A model generated the notes under the pieces. The model was not told the DNA's origin and ran no database searches. It saw nothing but the letters and a program-made list of their open reading frames with translations. A stretch of DNA of 64,000 nucleotides from Scolanthus callimorphus (lineage: Eukaryota > Cnidaria > Anthozoa > Actiniaria > Edwardsiidae): contig CM066915.1 in the NCBI GenBank assembly GCA_033964015.1, positions 6,993,575 to 7,057,574 of the forward strand, in the 5' to 3' direction. Both the position numbers and the translations under genes were made by a program. Position 1 is the stretch's first letter, and the number at the start of each line of letters is the position of its first letter. Shown in pieces: positions 56,016 to 64,000 of the stretch.

Positions 56016-56689
56016 GTGGATGGTGATATTTGGATCCATTCGAAAAACTATTCTTTCATAAAAAAGCACACAGACGAGTTTGAGAAAAACGGCTTTGGAA
56101 TATCAGGTTTTCGTTTACCCATTTTTGACGAAAAAGGGCGAACGGCCCAGGGTAAAAATGGCGCTTTTTGTAATGTGGTCTTCCGCACTTTATTCAGATA
56201 TGTGGGGGGTAGACTGGATGTCAGGCGATTTTCTCCTGCCCGAGGAACTAAGAGCTCCACAGTTTTACACTAAAATTCTGTTAAGTGGTTGCTGGGTCAA
56301 AACTAAGTTTAATCCCGGGATGTTCGGCCGCAATAAGTATGGTAATGAAGTTCTCAAGCACGCTCAAAGCTACCTTCACGTTGCTATTGGAGGGCCACAT
56401 GGCACTTACAAAGTGGGGACGTTTTCAAAATGCACGAAGCCGGGTTTTCACTCGTGTCTCGATACTTTCCCCGGTGATGGCAATTTGGCGTTTAAAGGGG
56501 CCAACTCACATTGCCCATAATGCACTTCGCCGCCATTTTCGATACAAAAAAAGGCTTAATAAGCGCGAGAAAACTCTTGTGATAGTATAATGCATTTGCA
56601 TTTGTCTTAAAAGTTTTTGATGCAAAGTGAAACAGTTTCTGATGAATCATGTAACAAAGCAATGCACAAAGGGCCGAGAAGCAATCAAC

Positions 56690-56920
56690 TTTGCATGGTC
56701 GTAGCTAGCACATATAGAGAAGAATGCAACTTTTGCATGGCCGAAGCTAGCACATATAGAGAAGAATGCAACTTTGCATGGCCGTAGCTTGCACATATAG
56801 AGAAGAATGCAACTTTGCATGGCCGTATAGCTAGCACATATAGAGAAGAATGCACATTTGCATGGCCGTAGCTAGCACATATAGAGAAGAATGCAACTAT
56901 AGAGAAGAATGCAACTTTGA
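56690..56920. repeat. 41-bp minisatellite, about five copies
   Basis: Unit GCATGGCCGTAGCTAGCACA then TATAGAGAAGAATGCAACTTT. The last copies are shortened. It lies just after the LicD gene end. Confidence 0.85.
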
Positions 56921-56929
56921 TGTTATGTA

Positions 56930-57480
56930 TGTCAGCCTCCCCATTTATCGCATTGATTTTACTTCACAAGCATTTTAGTCGCAAGACGGTAGAGGAGGTT
57001 TACGTGCACCCCCCGGACCTAGTAACGAGACATACTTTTTTGGAATACTTAGGATATCTAGAAAATGGTTTTAGATGTCAACAGCTCGAAAAAGTGTCCC
57101 ACGGCCCTATTTTGTCAGATATTTGTTTTTTAATTGCATTCTTTTGTTATTTAATGAGATTCAATGAGGCAATTTCTGACTGGTCAAATTCTGACTCGAC
57201 AATTGCATTTTTGCAAAGCCTTCCTCGTCCCACATCTCCTTCATTAATAACATGTATTCCTTTTTTCCTTCCATCCGGTTTCAACGGAGGATTCTCTGAC
57301 GCCAGTTCCTCTTGCGCTTTCCGCTTACAATCTATCAGTTCGATGGCATTTCCTCCCAGATCGGCCTCGCCGTCCTTCGCGTCATGTGTCACTTCGTCTC
57401 CACAGAACAAAATATTTAGTCACACAAAAACCGCTTTCAATTCACCTCCTTGTTTAAAAAAGGTCTCATAGAACCCTAGG
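56930..57480. other. long open frames on both strands, unassigned
   Basis: The plus strand is open 56917-57471 and the minus strand 57147-57410. The minus reading is charged (DEVTHDAKDGEADLGG, KRKAQEELASENPP), more protein-like than the plus reading. I do not recognise either and cannot tell whether it belongs to the retroelement remnant to its right. Confidence 0.25.
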
Positions 57481-57487
57481 GTCTTTT

Positions 57488-58275
57488 TTATTTTACACCA
57501 TAGTTGGGTGCCCCTGGTTCTAGTGCTCGCTTGGTCTTCCGTGGAACAATTTCTTTTAGGTTCTCTGCAGTCTCTGTAAGTTCCTCAGCTTTTTCGTTTT
57601 TGACAGCCTGGTGTACTGACTTGATAAGGGAATCATCGGGCACCTGGTGCACTTGAGTCATGATATGTTCGACGAGAGGGGACGTCACTTGAATAGACGA
57701 AGCATGTTCGCGCGCCGCCTCGTGGCATGGGTTGCTACACCAAGGCCGCCGAGGCGCACCGGCAGTGCTAGAACCTCTCTATCCAGCTGGTTACACTCGC
57801 GCTCTACGATTGCTGATATGAGAACCTGAGCAATAGCCTCTTCAAGAGGCTCTAGAAGATCTTGAATATCAGGGAGAGTTCTTAGGTCCAACGATGCTTT
57901 AAACCAACCGTATAGGCGGCATGGCTGGCCCGGTGGTTGAGCTCGTTACAAACTTAGCAAGCTGAGCCACTTCGCTGACCCAGTGAGCAACTTTCTCGTT
58001 CACATAGTCCTCCAGATAATCTCTTGAGCCTATCACGGCTCCAAGATGCTTCTGCCCCTCTACTGTCACGTTGATGACTGTATCTTTAAAAGCCTCTCTA
58101 GTAACGAGAGCCTCCTTGTCTGGTTTTGCAATAATCCAGCACTTTTTAGCATTTGGAAAGTAGCCGAGGTCTGGACCGAGTTAATTTAGAACATCCCACC
58201 ATTGCTTGATCTCAGAGATAGTGCCTGCGCCAGCATCGTTTGCAAACCACCATTGCTTTGCATCTGACATCGCCT
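57488..58275 (-). pseudogene. retroelement reverse-transcriptase remnant
   Basis: Reading from 58268 the minus strand gives KQWWFANDAGAGTISEI and QWWDVLN, a stop, LGPDLGYFPNAKKCWIIAK, VTVEGQKHLGAVIGSRDYLE and NEKVAHWVSEVAQLAKF, then after a shift [20 protein letters not shown] with PVRLGGLGV, then PLVEHIMTQVHQVPD. From memory this order is typical of a class of reverse transcriptases abundant in cnidarian genomes, in which the catalytic site is Y/F-A-D-D; here it is Phe-Ala-Asn-Asp. 5' part is missing, and stops and shifts show decay. Confidence 0.6.
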
Positions 58276-58368
58276 GTAACTAGTAATCAGGGGGGAAGTA
58301 ACGAGAGTATTGCGTGACAGCATGCTCTCCGCGGGCTTCAGTAGTTTCACTAGAGTTTTATAATAATT

Positions 58369-58628
58369 AATAGAGCGGTTTTCACATGACTGTCGCGAAA
58401 ACAATTGCAATTGAGCAATCACTAGCCAATCACAATCGAGAGAAATCACGACTTGCTCCTAAATGGCTTTTTTCTTAGCCAATTGCAAGCCGAACCAATT
58501 ACTAAGTAATTACACAATTGTATTTACTACAGAATTTGATTGGCTGAGAAAAACCAGTAGCCAATGAGAACGCAAAGCAATCGCAATTACATGACAAGTC
58601 TTGACAGTCATGTGAAATCTGCTCTATA
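58369..58628. mobile_element. hAT-like inverted-repeat element
   Basis: TAGAGCGGTTTTCACATGACTG at the left and CAGTCATGTGAAATCTGCTCTA at the right. TAATAATT is found two bases outside the left end and directly at the right end, compatible with an 8-bp duplication, but the offset makes this tentative. Ends resemble the elements at 24138 and 24434. Confidence 0.6.
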
Positions 58629-58850
58629 ATAATTTAATACTTATTAGGCGCAAATTAACATTTGTATATGATCAAATGCGCCTAACAACGATTCACATCA
58701 ATATAAACAACATACATAATGCCCTAAAATCTAAAAATATTATACAATTTATAGCTAAAAATTAAAAATATTATGTAATTATAAGATACTAATATAAAAA
58801 TCTAAAAAAGGTACCAAATGGAACTATTAAAATAAATTATTACTCTAAAA
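58629..58850. other. AT-rich stretch, LINE 3' flank
   Basis: Very AT-rich, with CTAAAAAT-type words; nothing coding. It probably contains the 3' untranslated tail of the LINE on the minus strand. Confidence 0.45.
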
Positions 58851-60870
58851 TGCTAAGAATACAATGGAATGGTTCTATAAAATTATGCTTTTTAAAAAAG
58901 ATAAGTCTTTATTGTTCCTTTAAACTGTTCGTAACTAGAGATTGCTGTTATGGCGGCTGGAAGTTTTTTCCAGTGTTCGGGTGCCGCTACTTGGAACGAT
59001 CGGTCACCAAGAGTTTTCTTAGTTCTGATTTTAGGTGGCTCTAATTTTAGTTCTGATAAGGAACGCAGATTGTATATTGACGGCTTCTTTACCTTAACTA
59101 AAGTAGAGATATAAGATGGAGCGGCTCCATATATAGCTTTAAAAGTTAAAATCAGTACTTTGTACTCTATTCTATAAGATACAGGGAGCCAATGCAAATC
59201 ATGCAAAACAGGTGTTATATGGTCAATCCTAGGTATGCAGCATATCAGCCGGGCCGCGGAATTCTGTACACGTTGAAGTATTGCGATATGTGTGGCAGGT
59301 GTTTTGTACAGCAAACTGTTACAATAATCTAAGCGACTCATTATAATAGCGTGAACTAGAGACTGTGTAGCATCTTTTGTAAGGTACTTTCTTATGCGCC
59401 TTATGTTGTACAAATGGAATGATGAAGCTTTGCAGATCTTGTTGATATGAGTCACCATGCTCATATGACATCGAACCATGACCCAAGATTCTTTACTGAA
59501 GATACAGGAGCTATGCTACTTTCACCAACACACAGACGTTCAATATTTACTTTAGCTAGCTGCTGCCTAGTACCTATGATGATAAACAGCGTCATTCTGG
59601 GAAGGTGTTGAGTCAGCCTTGAATTACAGACACAGCTGTGTGTCATCCGCATACGCATGTGCCTGTGGAAGGTATCCTTTGATGACCTCAAAAAGCTTGC
59701 TAGCATATATAGTGAACAATAATGGGCCCAGGCAAGAGCCTGAGGAACGCCAAATGTGAGTAGGAACTTCTCTGATTGTTTCTGATCGAAAGAAACACGT
59801 TGGGATATGTTGGAAAGATACGGCGTAAACCATTGAAGCGCAGTTCCCCTGATGCCGAAGATCTGAGACGATTGAGCAATACAGCATGATCCACCGCGTA
59901 AAATGCTGCACTCAAATCCAATAGTACAAGCAATGTCACGCGCTGGGAATCCATATTCATGAGTATATCATTCTGTACTTTTGCTAAAGCAGTCTCAGTA
60001 CTGTGACATTTACGATAAGCTGATTGAAGCAATGGATACAAACCATGATTAGACATGTGTTTGCTCGAAGACCACGCGCTCCGTCAGCTTAGAGACGTAT
60101 TGTAAGTTGCTTATGGGGCGCAGGTTCGCAAACTCAGATAACTGCGCTTCTTTCCAGTTATCAGGGAAATGTCCAGATACCAGAGAACAGTTGATCAGGC
60201 GTGTAATGAAACTACTAGCGATGTTGGCACTATTAGTGGACAGGTTTTCTTAGCAGACTGCCGAATCAAATCAAGAACATCAGTCTCGTCGAGAGGATGG
60301 AAATTGCGCAGTTCTTTTCCCGGGCCAATCTCCGGGTCATCAGGTATTACAACATGAGTTCCAGAATCTGCTACTGCAGCAATATTCGTTTGTATGTTAT
60401 TGATCTTGCGGATGAAGAAACGACCAATATCATTAGCAAGAACTGTTTTGTCCGAGTAGTCAGGAAAAGATGGAGTTTCTTTCTTAGCAAGTAATTTCAT
60501 GGTTGCCCTGAAAAGCTTTCCTTGGTCTGAGCTGTTCTCCATAATAACGTCCGTGTAGAACGCCTTCCTCGATGCATTCATCAAATAAGTCACGCGATTC
60601 TTCTGAGCCTTGAATGCTTCAAAGTCCTCGCGTAGCCCAGTCCTCCGCCAGCGTCTTTCTGCTTTCCTCCTAAACCGTTTAGCAGCACCTATCTCAGCTG
60701 TATACCATGGGACTGAGGGGCGTGACCTCACACGTTTCGACTTAAGTGGGTATGGCGATCAATCAACGTTGAAAGGGTAGAGTTATAATCAGCAGCTAGC
60801 CTCTCCGCTTCGTCGGCAGATGCATCACCAGATGTGTATGCATTACATAGTGAAGTAGTAGACCACCATC
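58850..60870 (-). pseudogene. non-LTR retrotransposon (CR1/L2/jockey-like) ORF2, 5'-truncated
   Basis: On the minus strand from 60870: ADEAERLAADYNSTLSTLI, a shift, RSRPSVPWYTAEI, RVTYLMNASRKAFY and DPEIGPGKELRNFHPLDETD; then the polymerase with LYPLLQSAYRKCHSTETAL and LLVLLDLSAAFYAVDHAVLL, the active site HAYADDTQLCL, and the thumb and tail: LTKDATQSLVHAIIMSRLDY, RVQNSAARLICCI, HWLPVSYRIEYKVL to TYLF. The endonuclease domain is missing, which is usual for incomplete reverse transcription. Several frame shifts and one degraded stretch at 60056-60195 exclude activity. Clade assignment is from pattern only. Confidence 0.85.
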
Positions 60871-60890
60871 TTTTCATCGTCCGTTGTTCC

Positions 60891-61214
60891 CAACCTCGTT
60901 CCCAGGGTCTTCTGGGTGATTTTCAAGAAGGCGCTGTCACTCGAAAGAAGACCCTAGCAAAGGCTGGGGCCTTTCCACAGGGAGATTTGCTGGGCGGACA
61001 GCCGGGACGATGACACAAATCATTAAGACAAGTCATAAAGATAAATTCTAGCTCCGATTTCCGACCTTTCTTCCCGGCTGTCCGCTCGTCATATCGGATT
61101 TTAGTGTTTTTCTTAGGTGGTCTCCCTGTGGAAAGGCCCCAGCCTTTGCCAGGGTCTTCTTCTGAGTGACCCGCCATCTTGAAAATTACCCAGAAGACCC
61201 TGGGAACGAGGTTG
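60891..61214. mobile_element. 324-bp inverted-repeat element, CAACCTCGTTCCCAGGG ends
   Basis: CAACCTCGTTCCCAGGGTC at the left and GACCCTGGGAACGAGGTTG at the right; the arms of about 95 bases also share GGCTGGGGCCTTTCCACAGG. It is inserted in or beside the left LTR of the Gypsy element. A short relative of the right end is at about 38224-38275. Confidence 0.85.
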
Positions 61215-61383
61215 CCGTTTCTTGATTCGTATTCGAAATAAAACCATTACATTGGCGACGAGAGAAGCTCAGTAACGAACCCATGTCTATCCCGATAGCC
61301 GCCGTAAGTCCGATAGCTGCATTTGACCCGCAACTTTGGTAAAAGTGGATCCGAAGTTTCAAGCTGTTTTCAAGTGCTACAGG

Positions 61384-62187
61384 CCCGCATAACTAATCGA
61401 ACAAAATCGAGCAAATTTCAATCGAACCTAATCGAACACCAATCGTTCGATTGGTTTTGATTGGGTTCGGTAATCGAACAATCGAACAAAACTTTTTGGT
61501 GAGTATGATTACCGAGCTCAATCGAACATATCAAAATTGGTTTGATTAAGTTCGATTTTGTTCGGAAATTTTGCATGACTTTAGAAATTGTGTAAGACTA
61601 ATCAGTGACACGCAATGGGGTAGTACACCCGTAGTACACAACAAATAGACGGCCATGAACAGTTAACATAACTATTAGCTTTATTCAAATTTCATTTTCA
61701 GCTGGGACACTTAGCCTTCTAAATAACAACAAAACCTGAAAAAACTCAGTTTTATAAGAAAATCCCAGTAAAATCACTCGATAAACCCATAGTTCAATCA
61801 TGACTGGTGCCTGAGTCGTTATTACTTTTACAGACCTATGAGGGATATGATAAGAAAAAACCTTCAACTTCAACAAAACTATTTGGGACTATTGGATTAA
61901 CGTCCATTAACACCTGCAGTTCATGTGCGGTGCAGTTCCCAGTATGCGCCAGGCGAGCCGAACTCAGGTGATCTTGGTTAGTGATTGATTCCGATTTAGA
62001 AAAATGGCTGTGTTTCATTTGAAGTTTAATTGGGTTTGATTGAGCACATTGTTCGGTAATCGAACGTTAATCGAAAATTTTTTTTGGTGAGTTCGATTAT
62101 GTTCGATTACCGAACTCAATCAAAATCGATCGAACGATTGGTGTTCGATTAAGTTCGATTACCGAACGTTCGATTAGTTATGCCGGG
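61384..62187. mobile_element. TCGAAC-rich inverted-repeat element (family A), copy 2, inside gag
   Basis: Starts CCCGCATAACTAATCGAAC, ends GTTCGATTAGTTATGCCGGG, flanked by the 6-bp direct repeat TACAGG (61378-61383, 62188-62193). Same terminal TCGAAC arrays as 2001-2871, different middle sequence. Confidence 0.88.
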
Positions 62188-62193
62188 TACAGG

Positions 62194-62599
62194 ACACCCC
62201 TCTGTAACAGACCCGACGAAACCCGACCCGGCGGAAATTTTGCTTCCCCGAGATCCGACGAATTTTCTGAATTGACCCGGACGTTTTTCCCCTTTTCCCG
62301 GTGCGAAACTTGAGTGTGTTTACCAAGTTTTTTACGTACTATAGAAATTAGGTACTTTGGAAGTCGATACAAAAGATGTAAAAAGAAAGGCTGATAAATG
62401 CATTACCTATTAACGACTTCATTTTAAAGGACTGAAAACTCATACAGCACTGATACAGAAGAACGTTTGGAAAATGACGCGGAAAATATCTGAACAGATT
62501 GTAGTCGAGGTCGGTGACAAAATTAGCTGATCGGACGAAAATTTGTCTCACCTGATGACATTTTCCCGCTGAAAACCCGGTGGGTCGGGTCTGTTACAG
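62194..62599. mobile_element. second inverted-repeat element inside gag
   Basis: TGTAACAGACCCGACGAAACCC near the left and GGGTCGGGTCTGTTACA near the right. The right end is followed by the gag frame. If TACAGG is again the duplication (62188-62193 and about 62594-62599) the insertion used the same site as its neighbour, but the left end carries about ten extra bases, so exact borders are uncertain. Confidence 0.7.
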
Positions 62600-63039
62600 G
62601 TTGCAAAGATGACAAGCAGAAACGCCATTTACTTCTGCACACCGCCGGAGCCCGAAGTACAAGATATCTTTTTCACCCTCTTAGGCATCCGCGGACAAAA
62701 CGGCCAAAGAGAAATTAGATGAGTATTTTAGTCCGCGTAAAAATACCTCTTACAACCAACACGCTTTCCGCTACATATGGAAAAACAAAAAGACGGCGAA
62801 TCGATCAGTCCATTTACCACTAGATTACGCCAATTAGCGGCACTATGTGAATTCCCAGCTGAAAGCGTGGACGATTTCATTCGTGAGCAAATAACTGACA
62901 ATTGCATTTCGAAATAAACTCTGCATTAAACTTCTCGCTGAGATTGGACTGACCCTTGTCCGTACCCTAGTACTAGTTGTAAGCCAGTTGACGCTTCATT
63001 TATTCGGTCAGTCAGGTTCTGGGCCGTCCAGAAATAGAT

Positions 63040-63480
63040 ATTCTGATTAACCTCAACTGAAAGACGTACATTTAATCTTAAAAAAATCATTTCAAATCAA
63101 CCCAAATGGTCGAAGTCCCAGAGTATATTAACGAAAAGATTACTCCAGTACACGGACATAATCTTAGGGGATCAGAAGATAATCTTTTTATTCCTAGGCC
63201 GAATACCGAATACTGAGGCCCTAAAAAAGTCCTTCCTATATAGAGGCGCTACCGTTTGGAACAGTTTCTTCCGAGGCAAAACTGGCATCTAGTCTGTCAT
63301 CCTTCCTCAGGCATTTCAGTTTTTAGTTTTATTATAACATCTTTCCTTAGAGTTTTTTGACAATTGATATATCATATATGTGTAATATCAGAGAGGCGTG
63401 TCCATGTTGAATTATAGTTTTATATTAGATTAGTTATAGTTCAACGCCACACGCCCACCAAAATCAGCACACACCTAACA
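63040..63480 (+). pseudogene. LINE ORF2 C-terminal fragment nested in Gypsy
   Basis: TPVHGHNLRGSEDNLFIPRP and, after a one-base shift, ALKKSFLYRGATVWNSFF are the conserved last segment of LINE polyproteins. It interrupts Gypsy sequence, which resumes after 63480. Confidence 0.65.
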
Positions 63481-63840
63481 AGAATTCCCGTTATACCACG
63501 CACACTCCCCCAAGAAATCAAATGTGCGTTATGTAGGCGACACTGCCGAAGGAACATTGCGTGACGAGCGTGACAGCACCGATGATGATGATGATTCCTA
63601 CGCTGATGAGTACGCATATGCGCTAGATAGCCGCTTTAGTATTTCAGTCTGACTTTGGAGCTTCGTGTAATAGTAAAACACTGATGTCGATAAGCAACTA
63701 GAAGAAGTTGGCACGCCGCTCAAAAACTGTCACCGCCGTATACATCCGTATGGCTCCGCGCCTATAGCGCTGTTCACGTTGACTTCATCCATTGTTACTA
63801 TAGTGCCAACCAGAGATCGATTGGTTCACAGAACAGACGA
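63481..63840 (+). pseudogene. Gypsy gag/protease junction
   Basis: VRYVGDTAEGTLRDE followed by an acidic DDDDDSYADEYAYALDS stretch precedes TDFGASCN (63648-63671), which matches the aspartic protease DTGASCN site with Thr changed to Phe; PYGSAPIAL lies further on. The arrangement gag knuckle, acidic linker, protease is usual for Ty3/Gypsy. Inactive here. Confidence 0.65.
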
Positions 63841-64000
63841 CGCTATTCAATCTACGGTTGGCACATTAGCATTAGAATGGCAATGTTGATAAACAGTGAA
63901 TAGCGCTATTCCCTGTCATCAACTCGTTTCCGTTCCTGTCTGACCGTGAGCCCGTCCAGGCTGATTTTCTTGTTGTTCCTGCTAACTCACCCCCACTCCT

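Larger units (their letters stand above)
50011..56520 (+). pseudogene. type II membrane glycosyltransferase-like / LicD (fukutin-related) protein, interrupted
   Basis: The first exon starts at 50011 (MDRIQKAFVLLLTMCGG): a short cytosolic tail, a signal anchor to about residue 30, then a stem. A GT at 50305 gives a phase-0 donor; the donor is not certain. The second exon starts at 54396 after TTCTCTACAG and reads VITVLLNTMLYPEGMERQ, a GT-A-like start, with AWNLLIENVATPYTVIARD as possible acceptor-site part. Then ELPAGLALGSMKF and, across the element at 55325-56015, NPFDV + DGDIWIHSKN, the LicD metal-binding region. After a second break near 56199 it continues DMWGVDWMSGDFLLPEELRA, FNPGMFGRNKYGNEVLKHAQ to the stop at 56520. 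FKRP-type proteins of the family transfer ribitol phosphate in the Golgi; substrate here is not known. The insertion should kill this copy unless spliced out. Confidence 0.75.
61283..62985 (+). pseudogene. Gypsy gag, split by two insertions
   Basis: MSIPIAAVSPIAAFDPQLW opens the frame, with a stop just after, then KWIRSFKLFSSATG at 61377. Across both insertions the frame resumes at 62600 with CKDDKQKRHLLLHTAGA, then, after a shift, KLDEYFSPRKNTSYNQHAF and DGESISQFTTRLRQLAALCE, SVDDFIREQITDNCIS. This is the standard capsid-like gag core of Ty3/Gypsy. It is clearly inactive. Confidence 0.8.
61215..64000 (+). mobile_element. Ty3/Gypsy LTR retrotransposon, nested and running off the window
   Basis: What is left of an LTR ends with AAATAAAACCATTACA at 61251, directly followed by TTGGCGACGAG, a primer-binding-site type sequence for this group. 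Gag starts at 61283 and protease-like sequence appears near 63651; polymerase would lie beyond 64000. The element is interrupted by two inverted-repeat elements (61384-62187, 62194-62599) and a LINE piece (about 63040-63480). Confidence 0.8.

Noticed and set aside
56151..56200. A 50-base intron explaining the frame change in the LicD gene
   Set aside because: GT and AG are present, but the unspliced sequence FCNVVFRTL fits the domain better, so a one-base change near 56199 is preferred; not fully excluded.
1..64000. tRNA, rRNA, CRISPR or bacterial defence genes
   Set aside because: Scanned for by eye on both strands; no cloverleaf with TTCGAATC-type arm, no rRNA core words and no regularly spaced repeat-spacer array were seen.

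Overview
This window looks like nuclear DNA of an anthozoan cnidarian, probably a stony coral; the organism is inferred, not proven. The evidence is AT-rich DNA with multi-exon genes and GT-AG introns, a single-exon class A receptor of the kind expanded in Anthozoa, a very dense mix of short inverted-repeat elements, DIRS, Ty3/Gypsy and LINE remnants, and first exons opening with CAAGATGGCGG-type contexts. I see no bacterial operon structure, no tRNA or rRNA gene and no CRISPR array.

Genes, left to right. A Rab15/Rab8-type small GTPase lies on the minus strand (13815 down to 9721, six exons found, last exon missing). Head to head with it is an unrecognised six-exon plus-strand gene (14368-18617). 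A seven-exon plus-strand gene of unknown function (22945-30477) has a large repetitive, Ser/Thr/Cys-rich first visible exon and a conserved-looking C-terminal half; its 5' end is not found. An intronless GPCR (34584-35534) lacks the canonical DRY and NPxxY motifs. The tRNA-splicing endonuclease subunit TSEN34 is on the minus strand (38116-36874), readable end to end but with two single-base frame breaks. A type II membrane protein with a glycosyltransferase-like region followed by a LicD/fukutin-type domain (50011-56520) carries a 1.7-kb minisatellite in its intron and is broken inside its coding sequence by a 691-bp inverted-repeat element.

Mobile DNA dominates the rest. A 4.87-kb DIRS retrotransposon (41589-46455) retains inverted terminal repeats and the diagnostic internal complementary region. 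The right end is a nest: a Ty3/Gypsy element (61215 to beyond the window) is split by two inverted-repeat elements and a LINE fragment. LINE remnants lie at 48786-49330, 57488-58275 and 58850-60870. Several non-autonomous families are present in more than one copy: a 691-bp family with 2-bp target duplications (both copies inside coding sequence), an approximately 800-870-bp TCGAAC-rich family with 6-bp duplications, a 170-bp TGTG-GGTTCCAGAAA family, two PIF/Harbinger-like elements with TTA duplications and one piggyBac-like element with TTAA duplications.

Most frame breaks in TSEN34 and the DIRS element are single-base changes next to short homopolymers. This may reflect residual long-read assembly error rather than gene death, so frameshift-based pseudogene calls here should be treated cautiously. 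The two 691-bp insertions are not of that kind: taking each out together with one copy of its 2-bp duplication restores an open and sensible reading frame.
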